A stretch of DNA of 53,305 nucleotides, from the NCBI GenBank assembly GCA_902762795.1, contig CACWPM010000039.1, positions 1-53,305 of the forward strand, written 5' to 3'. The notes beneath the pieces were generated by a model. The model was not told where the DNA came from. It did not search any database and worked only from the letters and a program-made list of their open reading frames with translations. Both the position numbers and the translations under genes were made by a program. Every line of letters begins with the position of its first letter. Position 1 is the first letter of the stretch. The DNA comes from Fibrobacter succinogenes. GTDB lineage: Bacteria; Fibrobacterota; Fibrobacteria; Fibrobacterales; Fibrobacteraceae. Below are positions 32,728 through 43,100 of the stretch, one piece after another.

Positions 32728-34689
32728 ATGAGAAAAATTCTCAGCACGATTCTATTCTTGCTAGCCTCCTCAACGTCAATTGCCATGGGAGACACACCAA
32801 CGTCCAATAAAACGGACGTCAAGCTCACAAGCGGGCACGACGAGCAAACCGTAAAAGCCGGTGAAACAATCGAGCACATCGTGTTCAGTATCGCAAACGT
32901 CAATTCCGTGGAACCGGATCTCCTTCCCGGCTTAGAGTGCAATTGCACCGGCGTTCCGGGCGCTTCGGCAACTTGTACTGTCTCAGGCCGCATTCCGGCA
33001 ACCGCCTCCGGCAAAACATACATTATGAAACTCGATGTCCACGGCACTCAGCCCGAAGACAATGTCTCGACACAGATAAAGGTGACTGTCATACCGATGG
33101 CATCACCGCTAGAGTACATCAGCGGAAGCCTAAATCAAACCGTGACCGCAGGCGATTCCATCGAACCCATCGCCTACCGTTATAAAAGCTTGTATAGAAT
33201 TTCAATTTCGGGTCAACCGAAGGGGATCAAGGCCGTTTACGACGAATCTACATGGACGATTTCAATTATCGGCGCCCCGGACGAGAGCTACCCTGACCAG
33301 GATTTCAATTACAAGCTCGTCGTCTATTCTACGGAAAAAGATTCCGTTGTCGTCAACGGCGAATTGCATGTCAAGCACAAGCCTGCTGTTACAACTCTGA
33401 AAGTCATAGAGAATGCGACACAAAACGTGACCGCAGGCAACGCCATCAAGCCCATCGTATTCAGTTTCGCCAACATGAATGACGTCGAAGTGAAGGGAAT
33501 CCCGCAAAATTTCACTCCGGATCGGAACAACGAAAAAAAGACCTTAACCATTTCGGGAACAATTCCTGAAAGCCATGGAGATAAAGTTTATACAATATCC
33601 GTGATTGCAAAGGGCCTGGACAACAACGATACAGCAACGGCAACAATCAGTGTCGTTCACAAACCCATAGTGACAAAGCTAGAACTTCAAAGCAACAACG
33701 CCTCGCAAACCGTAAAAGCAGGCTCCCCCATTGAACCTGTTATTTTCAAGGGGGACGGAGTTCTCCGCCTAGAACCAAGCGGACTCCCCAAGGGCACATT
33801 CATGACATCGCAGGATTCCACAAACAAGACCCTGAAATTGACCGGTACTGTGGACGACCTTGACGCCGGAGGAACATATAAAGTAAAACTCATCGCCAAA
33901 GGTATAGACAACAACGATACCACTTACATAACAATCACTGTACAACCGCAAGCCGCAACCGTAGAACTAATTAACGGCAAGGATGCGCAAACAAAGAACA
34001 TCGGCGATTCGATTGAATCAATCATTTTCAAGTATTCTTACGTCAAGGGAATCACGATAATCGGAAACATTCCCGAAGGCATCACCTACAAACAGGACCA
34101 AGACAAGCATACGATTACTTTTTCGGGTAAAATAAACGAGAGCAACAATGCGGGAGAATATATTTTTGGGCTATCCGTAGAAGGGAACAATAGCGCCGAT
34201 TCCGCAAAAACGAAAGTCATCGTAAAAAGTAAATCCGAGCCTTCATCCAGCAGTATCGCAAGCAGCTCCAGTTCCGCAAAATCCAGCAGCAGCAAGGAGA
34301 TTGCCACAAGCTCTTCAAGTTCTAGCAAAGTTGCCTCCAGCAGTTCCAAGACACCGAGCTCTAGCAGTTCCGCAAAAGCGACATCCTCCAGTTCCAACAA
34401 GGCAAGCAGTTCTAGTTCGGCCAAGTCCTCTTCGAGCAAGGGCACAAAAATTGAACAGGTATTGCGCGATGCGTTCAAATTCAGCTACTCGAACAACGAG
34501 TTGACAGCGACACTTGCAAATGCAGCGCCGACACAAGTGCAAATATTCGACTTGACAGGTCACTTGATCGAGACGTACGAACTGGAAACTTCGGCAAGCA
34601 TCAACCTCGGTCATCTGCCGCGCGGAACAGTACTGCTCCGTATTTCTAGCAAGAATTTCATCAAGACGACTCGCATTGCGATTAAATAA
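32728..34689 (+). CDS. Secreted Ig-like repeat protein with poly-Ser linker and type IX-like C-terminal sorting domain
   Basis: 653 residues. A Sec signal peptide covers residues 1 to about 20. Five related 90-100-residue Ig-like domains follow (about 28-490); each contains a Q-T-V-K/T-A-G-x-x-I-E-P-I-x-F signature and a closing T-I-x-V strand. Then comes an 80-residue Ser/Ala/Lys linker (about 497-575). The last 85 residues (VQIFDLTGHLIETYELE, INLGHLPRGTVLLRI, TTRIAIK) match the C-terminal domain seen on exported Fibrobacter and Bacteroidota proteins, used for type IX secretion and surface attachment. Likely a surface or extracellular binding protein; no catalytic domain is seen. Confidence 0.85.
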   Translation: MRKILSTILFLLASSTSIAMGDTPTSNKTDVKLTSGHDEQTVKAGETIEHIVFSIANVNSVEPDLLPGLECNCTGVPGASATCTVSGRIPATASGKTYIMKLDVHGTQPEDNVSTQIKVTVIPMASPLEYISGSLNQTVTAGDSIEPIAYRYKSLYRISISGQPKGIKAVYDESTWTISIIGAPDESYPDQDFNYKLVVYSTEKDSVVVNGELHVKHKPAVTTLKVIENATQNVTAGNAIKPIVFSFANMNDVEVKGIPQNFTPDRNNEKKTLTISGTIPESHGDKVYTISVIAKGLDNNDTATATISVVHKPIVTKLELQSNNASQTVKAGSPIEPVIFKGDGVLRLEPSGLPKGTFMTSQDSTNKTLKLTGTVDDLDAGGTYKVKLIAKGIDNNDTTYITITVQPQAATVELINGKDAQTKNIGDSIESIIFKYSYVKGITIIGNIPEGITYKQDQDKHTITFSGKINESNNAGEYIFGLSVEGNNSADSAKTKVIVKSKSEPSSSSIASSSSSAKSSSSKEIATSSSSSSKVASSSSKTPSSSSSAKATSSSSNKASSSSSAKSSSSKGTKIEQVLRDAFKFSYSNNELTATLANAAPTQVQIFDLTGHLIETYELETSASINLGHLPRGTVLLRISSKNFIKTTRIAIK

Positions 34690-34725
34690 GAGCGACACAT
34701 CGCACAAGTTTCAACGAGAATTCAG

Positions 34726-34750
34726 CCCGCTCCTACCGGAGCGGGTTTTA
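34726..34750 (+). terminator. Terminator after the secreted protein gene
   Basis: Stem CCCGCTCC / GGAGCGGG with a TACC loop, then TTTTAT. Confidence 0.85.
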
Positions 34751-34857
34751 TAAAGCATTGTTTTCACCAGCAAGAGCTTGAATTTCCTACGCTCCAACCA
34801 AGTCCGACGGGACTCTCCGAAAAATGACAAAATCGGAAAAGACGAAAAAACATAGCG

Positions 34858-35193
34858 TCAAGGCCGGGATGACAAACGCTTTCTGCGGTGTTTCTTTTTG
34901 GGCTTTAGGAGGTCGTCAAGTCCAGCGCGCAATTCATCTTCTAGCGCCGCATCTCCTACAGCGAGGCGTTCCTTTTGCGATTTCTTGAGTTTCTTGATAC
35001 GGGCTTCTAGACGGAGAGCCGCTTCGCGGCTTTCTAGTTCGAACGTGCGCAACACGCATTCAGGCGGAAAAGCTTTCGTGAACTTCGCCCCCCGCCCACG
35101 GCAATGCTCGTTAAAACGGGCCTCGACATCAATTGCATAGCCCGTGTAGACGCGGTTTCCCTTGCAACGGAGCATGTAGACGAAGTGCGGCAT
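34858..35193 (-). CDS. GIY-YIG endonuclease-like small protein (UPF0213/YhbQ family)
   Basis: 111 residues from the ATG at 35193. The protein begins at MPHFVYMLRCKGNRVYTGYA, a full GIY-YIG N-terminus (V-Y-M-L ... Y-T-G-Y); the longer open frame upstream reads through repeat DNA. Arg (ARFNEH) and Glu of the small nuclease fold are present, and the family ending K-K-L-K-K-S-Q-K lies near residue 85. The C-terminal tail is Lys/Arg-rich and runs into a repeat-like TCATCCCGGCC segment. Members are thought to act on DNA, but the role is unclear. Confidence 0.85.
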   Translation of the reverse strand: MPHFVYMLRCKGNRVYTGYAIDVEARFNEHCRGRGAKFTKAFPPECVLRTFELESREAALRLEARIKKLKKSQKERLAVGDAALEDELRAGLDDLLKPKKKHRRKRLSSRP

Positions 35194-35327
35194 TTTGAGA
35201 CGAGAGAACGGACCCACGGTCCTACAGACAAGAGACGAGTGAAATATAGTTAAGGAAATAGTATCTGCAATTTGAACCGTATATGGAGATGCCAGCTCAG
35301 AGGTCAGCATGACATTTCTACAAGACA

Positions 35328-35462
35328 TTATGGATGGGGCAAGCCCAACACCTCTTTGGTTCGATTCAAAGAATATACAAGCGTATTCAGAATTGTATGG
35401 ATGGGGCAAAGCCCCTCCCTTTAGATTCGGTCATGTTCATACAAGAGCGATTAAAACTGTAT
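35328..35462. repeat. Degenerate 65-bp tandem repeat (2 copies)
   Basis: Units starting near 35330 and 35395 share TATGGATGGGGCAA, a GCCC-rich part and an ATACAAG...TTGTATGGA end. A third unit begins (TATGGATCC) at about 35459 and runs into the 48-bp array. Confidence 0.6.
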
Positions 35463-35473
35463 GGATCCTCCTA

Positions 35474-35640
35474 ACGGAGGATGACCGTGGCTGCGACGCT
35501 CGCCTTAAAGGGAGTCTCCCAGCGGAGGATGACCATGGACGCGACGCTCGCCTTAAAGGGAGTCTCCTAGCGGAGGATGACCGTGGCTGCTACACTCGCC
35601 TTTTGAGGTTGTCCCTACGCGTTACTCCGAGGATGACAGG
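35474..35640. repeat. 48-bp tandem repeat (about 3 copies) plus dispersed repeat copy 3
   Basis: Units start at 35476, 35524 and 35572 with GGAGGATGACC and share GACGCTCGCCTTAAAGGGAG; the third is diverged at its end. It merges into CCCTACGCGTTACTCCGAGG (from about 35613), related to the dispersed repeat at 7667 and 23762. Confidence 0.8.
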
Positions 35641-35673
35641 TTTCGAGAACAATTATTCCCTAACTCCTAAATC

Positions 35674-36999
35674 CTATTTCTTCTTAGAGACGATGCTCAT
35701 GTAGATCGTTCCGAGGATTGCTGCACTGAAGCTTCCAAGAAGGATGCCCAACTTTGCCGAATCCTTATTCGCCCCGTCTTCAAAGGCTAGGCCTGCCACA
35801 AAGAGCGCCATCGTAAAACCGATACCGGCAAGCATGCCGCCACCCCAAAGAACCTTCCAGGAATAACTCGGCTTCTTGGAAACTCCAATCTTCACGGACA
35901 AGAGGCTGAAAAGGAAAATACCAATGGGCTTACCGAAAATGAGAGCAAGAGCCACGGCGCCAAGCACGGGCACGTCGAGACCGCCGAGCTTGATTTCGAC
36001 ACCGGCATTTGCAAGCGCAAAAATCGGCATGATTGCAAAGTTTACCCAAGGCACAAGCATCTTGTACAGGCGTTCCTGCAACGAAACGCTTTCGCTTGCC
36101 CCGCGCTTGAGCATCGTAAATACTTCATACTGTTCGTTGCGATCCTTCGTCTCGCCCGAAAGCACATTACCCACGTCACTTGCAAACTGGGCCACCACGC
36201 CTTTCGCCACCACGGCCTTAGCGGGCACGGAGAGGCCAAGGAGCACGCCCGCAATTGTCGGATGCACACCGGACTTGACAAAGAACGCCCACACGGCAAT
36301 ACCCGTGAAATGGAGCAGCAGCATGTTGCGCACGCCAATGCGGAAAAACACATTAAACAAAGTGAGGAGCACAAAGGCCATTCCAAGAGCGCTAAAGTTG
36401 ATGCCGTCGCCGCTCGGGTAGCCAATCGCAATCACGAGAATGGCACCAATATCGTCCGCAATCGCCAAGGTCAAAATCATCACGCGGAGCGCATGCGGCA
36501 CCTTCTTGCCCAAGATTGCCATGCAGCCCACCACGAACGCGATATCCGTTGCCGTGGGGATTCCCCAACCATGTGACGTTCCCGGAGGGCAAAGCGCCAA
36601 ATAAATCAAGGCCGGGAAAAGCATACCGCCAGCCGCCGCAATAATCGGGAGGCTCGCCGCCTTCGGGTCATGGAGTTCGCCATAGGTCATTTCGCCCTTG
36701 ACTTCAAGACCGATGTTGAAGAAAAATATCGTCATCAGCGCGTCGTTGATGAACCAGTGCAAGTCACCAGTACCCACCCAGCTGCCAATCGTTACCACAA
36801 ACGGCAAATGCCAAAAGTGCTCATACGATTCTGGAGAGAGGTTCGCCCAGATGAGAGCCGCAAGCGTCATAATGATAAGCACTATGCCGCCCGTCGTCTC
36901 CACCTTCATCAGGCGTTCAATCGGGGTGATAATTTTACGTACCGGGGTTTCCGGGAACATTTCTTCAATTTTATCGCTGCTAGTTACTCGTGCTGACAT
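35674..36999 (-). CDS. nhaA: Na+/H+ antiporter NhaA
   Basis: 441 residues, slightly longer than Escherichia coli NhaA (388). Family signatures are clear: RLMKVETTGGIVLIIMTLAA (residues about 30-49), FFFNIGLEVKGEM, GWGIPTATDIAFVVG and LTLAIADDIGAILVIA with the two transport aspartates of helix V. About 12 membrane helices are expected. It expels Na+ in exchange for protons in the inner membrane. The start at 36999 has a TATATT box (37014-37009) only about 10 nt upstream, so the leader is almost absent; an internal ATG at 36960 is an alternative. No partner genes. Confidence 0.95.
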   Translation of the reverse strand: MSARVTSSDKIEEMFPETPVRKIITPIERLMKVETTGGIVLIIMTLAALIWANLSPESYEHFWHLPFVVTIGSWVGTGDLHWFINDALMTIFFFNIGLEVKGEMTYGELHDPKAASLPIIAAAGGMLFPALIYLALCPPGTSHGWGIPTATDIAFVVGCMAILGKKVPHALRVMILTLAIADDIGAILVIAIGYPSGDGINFSALGMAFVLLTLFNVFFRIGVRNMLLLHFTGIAVWAFFVKSGVHPTIAGVLLGLSVPAKAVVAKGVVAQFASDVGNVLSGETKDRNEQYEVFTMLKRGASESVSLQERLYKMLVPWVNFAIMPIFALANAGVEIKLGGLDVPVLGAVALALIFGKPIGIFLFSLLSVKIGVSKKPSYSWKVLWGGGMLAGIGFTMALFVAGLAFEDGANKDSAKLGILLGSFSAAILGTIYMSIVSKKK

Positions 37000-37086
37000 A
37001 TGTTTTTCAATATAGATAACTTTTTACATTTTTTTGGAACCACACCGCCGTTGTAACAGATAAATAGGATTAAAACTACAAGTCCG

Positions 37087-40000
37087 TTACAAGAACATCG
37101 CAAGGACATCTTTCAGCTTTTCAATGCTGACCGGTTTTGCAATATGCTCGTTCATGCCGACTTCGAAAGAAGCCTGGCGATCTTCGTCAAAAGCGTTTGC
37201 AGTCATAGCGATGATCGGGATGTTAGCCACGTCCTTATTTTCAAGGGCCCGGATACGCTTAGTCGCCTCGTAACCGTCCATCACGGGCATACGGACGTCC
37301 ATCAAAACAACGTCAAACGGTTTCGAAGTCGCTTTCGCTAGCATTTTAACGGCAATATCGCCGTCTTCCACGGCAGTCACGATAAAGCCGTTGTCCTGCA
37401 AAATTTCCATCGCGATTTCGCGATTGAGGATATTGTCTTCGACCAGGAGGATTTTCTTTCCGGCAAAGTCCGAATTTTCGAGATTTCCCGCACCTTCATT
37501 GCGCTTTTTCGACTGCACCAGTTTGAATTCAAAAGTCATGACAACTTCCGTTCCAACATGCAAACGGCTCGCAATTTCGATTTGGCCACCCATCATTTCG
37601 ACAGAATTTTTCGTAATCGCAAGGCCAAGCCCCATACCGCGATTTTCTCTCGACCCGGTAGTTTCCCTCGTGAAGGGTTCATAAATCGTCTTGAGGAATT
37701 CTTCGCTCATGCCGATACCGTTATCCTTGATGCGGAATTCATAAGCGGCATAGCTCGATTTCGAAAGCGGGGTTTCCTTGACGCTCATCGAGATGGATCC
37801 GCCTTCCTTCGTAAACTTGATCGAGTTCGAAAGAATCTTGAGCAGCGCCTGACGCAAGCGGTCCTTGTCGCAAACGACCTCGTCGTCATTAATACCTGCA
37901 TAATCGATTTCAAATTTCAAGTCCTTCGCCTGCAAGTCGGCACGGGTATCGCGTTCAACTTCGTGAATGATTTCAAACAAATGCGTTGGGGTCTCGTTGA
38001 GATCGAATTTGCCGGATTCAATGCGGCTCATGTCAAGGATATCGTTGATAATCGAAAGCAAACGGTCGGAACTTTGGTCAATCTTGACCAGGCAATCCTT
38101 CACGCGGTCGCGGTCATCCAAATGCGACGAAGCAATCGACGTAAGACCGATAACGGCATTGAGCGGCGTTCGGATTTCATGGCTCATGCTGTTGAGAAAT
38201 TCCTTTTTCGCACTGTTAGCCGCCTGCGCTGCAGAAAGCGCCTGCTTCAAGGCATCCGCCTGCGTTTCGAGCTGTTCCTTCTGTTCCAACTGCAAACGGG
38301 TCGATTCATCGACACTGATAAAGCCGGCCACAATCTGCTCCAACGCATCGGGGGCCTTGCCGGCCATCACGAACTTGAGCTGCCAGTATTCAACAATGCC
38401 ATTAATAATCATGCGGTAGTTGACATAATAGGCGTTCTTGACAGAAAGTTTTTCCATCACGACCTCGCGGGTCGTCATTTCCATGAACATCTTGCGATCG
38501 TCCGGATGAACCAGCGTGTTCGCAATCAGCTTCAAGCGGTCTTCAAAATTCCCGACTTTTTTCCAGTTCGGGTTATCCGCCCAATTATTCTTCTTCACGT
38601 AATACAGATGGTCTTCACGAGTCGCCGGGTTGATAAAACTCACCAACGAAAAGTCTTCTGAAAGCCCCTTGATTACAGAAAGCCTTTCACGTTCGGCTTC
38701 AAGGGCAACCTTTTCATCGTTCACGTCTTCCACACCGATGAGCACATAGCCATCGCCCTTCCCGTCGGCAAGTCCAATCAACGTGTGTCGAAGCCATACC
38801 CAGTTGCCATTGATGAACCAGCGCATATCCACAACTTTCCTGGATTCATTCGGTCCCATCATTTCAAGGAACGCATCCCTGTTGAATACGCTATGGCAAA
38901 GTTCCAAATCATCCTTGTGGATTTTTGTCAGCTCGTCATTGTTCATGATATCGTAAAGCGATACATTGCAATCAAAACGGCTAAGAATTTCTTTGTACAA
39001 ATCGTTCATGGAACTCGGATAAACTACATACGAGCCCGATTCAGGATTGACGTAATAAATATGGATAAAGTTTTTAGACAAAAGCCCAAGGAGTTTCATC
39101 TGCATATAACGGACTTTTCCCACATCATCTTGTTTAGCACGGTCGAATTCACCGGCAAAGCACCGTCTCGCCACACGGTTCAACAGAATAAAATACGCAA
39201 TAAAGAACGCAAGTCCCGCAAGCCCAAAGCAAAGCAAAATAAGTCGGACCTTACGGAGCGCATTCATCGCAATTTTTTCGGGAGACGAAATAACGATACT
39301 CCAGCGGTTTACGGGAAGAGGCTTGTAATAAAAGCAGTTGGATTCTTCCCAATAGTTTTCCAGACAAGTTTTCCCCTCGCCTCCAGCAATAATACTGTCA
39401 ATGACTGCAGCGAATAGGCCTTTCTCGTTATCCATTTCGTTTTTGTAATCGTAAATACTCTTGAGAGAATCGTGCCTAGTATCGGCAATAAAGCGGCCAT
39501 CATCGCGATTGATTACATATACGAACATCTTACGGTCGTAACGTTTATTCGTACGCAAATACTGGTGAATCAATCCTAAGCTAAAATTCCAGAACACGAC
39601 TGCCGATGTTTTTCCGTGGCTTTTGACCGGCACAAAATGATACAGAAGTTTTTCGTCTTGGTTGTCACTCTCCAAATGCACCGACACGTGCGGTTCAGAA
39701 GAAGCCTCTCTCTTGTACGAAATCTTCATCGTTTTCGAATCCGTCACGGAACCATCCGGCATAATAGCCGTATCGCCAGGCAAGAGAACACTGATTTTCT
39801 GTTCTCGCATGAACGGAAGCAGTTCTTTCAATTTCGGGCGCAACCCATCGACAGAATAATCGTCACGATCTCCCAGTGCATCCGCAATGAACTGGAGCGT
39901 CCCTCCATAATACAGATTATTCATTATAAATTCATTTTCCGAAATTTCGGCATATTCCTGCAATCTGCCGAAGCACCCGTCCTCAACGAATCTCAGAATT

Positions 40001-40116
40001 TTTTGACTAGCGAACAAGAACGCCAGTGCCGTCATTAAAACGAGAACAATAGCGAAAACAAGGTGATCCCGGTGCATCACCTTTTCATTATGGATACCAT
40101 CAATATTCTTTATCAT
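37087..40116 (-). CDS. Membrane hybrid histidine kinase (Cache-like sensor, HisKA, HATPase, REC)
   Basis: 1009 residues. Two membrane helices (about 20-38 and 294-314) enclose a 250-residue extracytoplasmic sensor of the Cache type. Two PAS-like cytoplasmic segments follow (about 340-600). HisKA has the phospho-acceptor His in NSMSHEIRTPLNAVIG (about residue 642). HATPase has ILSNSIKFTKEGG and an ENRGMGLGLAI G-box. A C-terminal receiver has ILLVEDNILNREIA and the acceptor Asp in VVLMDVRMPVMDGYEA. No output domain, so it signals by phosphorelay to another protein. It lies 7 nt downstream of a second hybrid kinase gene, likely co-transcribed. Confidence 0.92.
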   Translation of the reverse strand: MIKNIDGIHNEKVMHRDHLVFAIVLVLMTALAFLFASQKILRFVEDGCFGRLQEYAEISENEFIMNNLYYGGTLQFIADALGDRDDYSVDGLRPKLKELLPFMREQKISVLLPGDTAIMPDGSVTDSKTMKISYKREASSEPHVSVHLESDNQDEKLLYHFVPVKSHGKTSAVVFWNFSLGLIHQYLRTNKRYDRKMFVYVINRDDGRFIADTRHDSLKSIYDYKNEMDNEKGLFAAVIDSIIAGGEGKTCLENYWEESNCFYYKPLPVNRWSIVISSPEKIAMNALRKVRLILLCFGLAGLAFFIAYFILLNRVARRCFAGEFDRAKQDDVGKVRYMQMKLLGLLSKNFIHIYYVNPESGSYVVYPSSMNDLYKEILSRFDCNVSLYDIMNNDELTKIHKDDLELCHSVFNRDAFLEMMGPNESRKVVDMRWFINGNWVWLRHTLIGLADGKGDGYVLIGVEDVNDEKVALEAERERLSVIKGLSEDFSLVSFINPATREDHLYYVKKNNWADNPNWKKVGNFEDRLKLIANTLVHPDDRKMFMEMTTREVVMEKLSVKNAYYVNYRMIINGIVEYWQLKFVMAGKAPDALEQIVAGFISVDESTRLQLEQKEQLETQADALKQALSAAQAANSAKKEFLNSMSHEIRTPLNAVIGLTSIASSHLDDRDRVKDCLVKIDQSSDRLLSIINDILDMSRIESGKFDLNETPTHLFEIIHEVERDTRADLQAKDLKFEIDYAGINDDEVVCDKDRLRQALLKILSNSIKFTKEGGSISMSVKETPLSKSSYAAYEFRIKDNGIGMSEEFLKTIYEPFTRETTGSRENRGMGLGLAITKNSVEMMGGQIEIASRLHVGTEVVMTFEFKLVQSKKRNEGAGNLENSDFAGKKILLVEDNILNREIAMEILQDNGFIVTAVEDGDIAVKMLAKATSKPFDVVLMDVRMPVMDGYEATKRIRALENKDVANIPIIAMTANAFDEDRQASFEVGMNEHIAKPVSIEKLKDVLAMFL

Positions 40117-40123
40117 TCGATCG

Positions 40124-43100
40124 TCACTTTTTAAGGAATCTAGACAAAATATACTTCATTTTGTCAATGTCAATCGGTTTGGAGATATGTTCATTCATGC
40201 CAGCATCAAGAGCTGCCCTACGGTCTTCTTCAAAGGCGTTTGCAGTCATGGCGACAATCGGTATATGGGACAAGCGCCTGTTTTCAAGCGAACGAATCGC
40301 CCGCGTTGCGGCGTAACCATCCATAACGGGCATTTGAATGTCCATAAGAATCAAATTGTATTGACCGGGTATCGATTTTTTTACTAGATCGACCGCTTCT
40401 TGACCATTTTCGGCGGTGAACACCACAAGCCCGTTATCGGCGAGGATATCCGATGCAATCTGGCGATTCATCTCGTTATCTTCGACAAGCAGGACCTTCT
40501 TGCCCGAAAAGCTGACCTTACCTAAATCAAGTTTTGAGCCTACGCCATTTTTATCGTGCAACTTGAAATTGATATTGAGGACAACTTCTGTCCCCTTGTT
40601 CTCTTCGCTAAAGATTTCAATGGAGCCGCCCATCATCTCGACTATATTCTTGGTAATGGACATGCCAAGCCCCGTCCCCTGAATTCCGCTCACGGTAGAA
40701 GAGTTCGCACGGGTAAACGGTTCATATATCATCTTCAGGAATTCGGCATTCATGCCCATGCCGTTATCGCGAATGCGGAACTCAAAATCAGCTGAACCGG
40801 GCCTCGCGGATTTTTTCTCTTCCACCCGCAAGGCAATCAAGCCTCCCGAATGCGTGTACTTGATGGCGTTCGAGAGCACGTTGAGCAGCACCTGGTTCAA
40901 ACGGAGCTTGTCGCACTTAATACCCGGATTGCGGACATCCACATTCACTTCAAACATAAGATGTTTTGTATCGATGTCCGCCTGCACAATATCCTTGAGC
41001 GACTCGATGATATCCATCAAGTTCTCGTCATTTTCAGAAAGTTCCATCTTGCCCGATTCAATGCGGCTCATATCCAAGACGTCATTGATGAGCGAAAGCA
41101 GATGGTTCGAGCTCTGCCTGAGTTTCCGAAGATAATCTAGAACAAGTCCTTTTTCATCGATATGCGCCATTGCAAGGCCCGTAAAGCCCACAATGGCGTT
41201 CATCGGCGTGCGGATATCGTGGCTCATGTTCGAGAGGAAGGTCGTCTTTGCACGGTCCGAAGACTGCGCCATCGAAAGCGCCCTTTGCAGCATGACCTGC
41301 TGCTTTTCGAGCAAATCGTTTTGCTCGGCAATTTTTGCATCCAGTTCAATTTTTTCGACCTGTTCATCGCTCAAGAGCATAAAAGAAAGCACGAACGAAA
41401 CCACTTCATTTTCATCGTCGCGCTCAATGGTCGTAAACTTCGCGCGTAGCCACTCCCCGCTCGCAATCTTGAATTCCTGTTCGCGCTGGTCCGCATCTTT
41501 CAGGAACTTTTGTACATAGAACAAATTGGACAACTTCAGCCAATCCTGTTCAAATTCGTCTTGAACAATGCTACTGATTTTCTTGATTTCGTAAGAATAG
41601 GTGCTATACAGGGGGCGCTTATCGACCCAGGATACGTTCGAGGACTTGATAGTTCGGAAAGAATTGTCCTCGACATTTACAAAATAGATGGACACGTAGT
41701 CATCGTACAAAATGTCATTCACAAAATCCTTGAGAATCAAATCGTCCTTTTCGGCAAAGCCAAGCGCCACCGCCTTGGGACTATCAAACTCGTTCCCCAC
41801 CTTCACGAACTTCATTTCGCAATAATGCGGGCGCCCGTCGACATTGCCTCTATACGTTGTTATAAACGTCTTTTGCAGGGAAAGCTCTTTCTTGATATTT
41901 TCAATCGTTCCTGCTTCGCGCATCATATGGCGGTCCCGTTCCCAGACAACGCCCTCGACATATTCGTTAAACGCCTTGGAATACGAAACACCCGAACGGA
42001 AACGCCTTCCGAACAAGGATTCCGATTCCTTGTTCATCGAATATGGAGTGATAGAATCCTTTTCCAGGTCAATGTAATAAACCGAAGAATACTCCGACGC
42101 AAGGACATCGATGATTTCCAAGTCCTGTTCAATCTTTTTCTGGTGCATGCGCGCCGTGCGGATCAGCTCATCCTTGTCGGCAAATCCTATCACAAACGCC
42201 TTTTGCTTCCTGTTGACGGTAACAACCTTACATTCACAGAACCTGTCCAAATAATTCAAGAATTCAAAGCTCGTGACGCCCTTTTTCTGGAGGAGCGGCT
42301 TCAAGTTCTTGACAGAAAGTCTCCTCGAAACGGCATCCACATTTTCCGGCGCGACAATTTTACTTACAATAAATTCAATCGCACCGCTGTACGTCATTTC
42401 GCTTAACGAATTGCCAAGCATTTTCTGTATACTCGTATTCAGCTTATGCGCCGTCACCAAATCCGCTTCGAGATCGCAATAGAAAATGCACGAGTAGTCC
42501 GAAGCCAAAAGCGATGTCACGGCAGCGTCTTCGTCCATACGTTTTCTGCGATTGATTTCGTTTTCCACAAAACCGGCCACAAGCTTCAGCACCGCAAAAT
42601 TCTTTTGCGATTCCTTGGGATTGTCAAGCACGACAAAACCGTAGCGCTGTTCGCTAGACACAATCGTCGAGACGCTGATGCATTTTACATCCAAGACAGG
42701 CAATGCGCTGTACAACCTTTCCCAAACACCGTATTCGTCATTTTGCGAATCGAGGTAGACGGCATCCATATCGCCAAGCGTCTCGATCCACGGATTGATA
42801 TATTCCATCGGAAGCCGTTGCAATCCAGCCTTGTTGGAACGAACCCCCTTACGGCACCATTCGTACGTGCTACTGAGATATTCCCTTTCCTTGGCGCATT
42901 CCAGAATATACGCCCTATCGGCAGCGTAGAACGAAGCAAGCGAAGAGAGCAAATCTTCAATGGCATCCTTGGAACGTTTTTCTTTGTACAAAACATCGAT
43001 ACAGTCTCGAATGGCTGCATCCTGTTTTTGCTGTTCCGAGACATTGTATGCAACCATCATCGCCTGGTATTCGCCCAGGATTTCATCTTTCGAAACGTAG

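Larger units (their letters stand above)
35194..35673. other. Intergenic repeat region
   Basis: 480 bp between the GIY-YIG gene and convergent-side nhaA 3' end. It consists mainly of a degenerate 65-bp tandem pair and a 48-bp tandem array, listed separately. The 131-residue plus-strand frame found here exists only because 48 is a multiple of three. Confidence 0.65.

Noticed and set aside
35194-35409. 72-codon N-terminal extension of the GIY-YIG protein
   Set aside because: Runs through repeat DNA, while the protein family begins at the inner ATG (35193).
35474-35617. CRISPR array
   Set aside because: 48-bp units are contiguous with no unique spacers.
35309-35704. Plus-strand 131-residue open frame
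   Set aside because: Made of 48-bp and 65-bp tandem repeats and the end of nhaA; no ribosome site.
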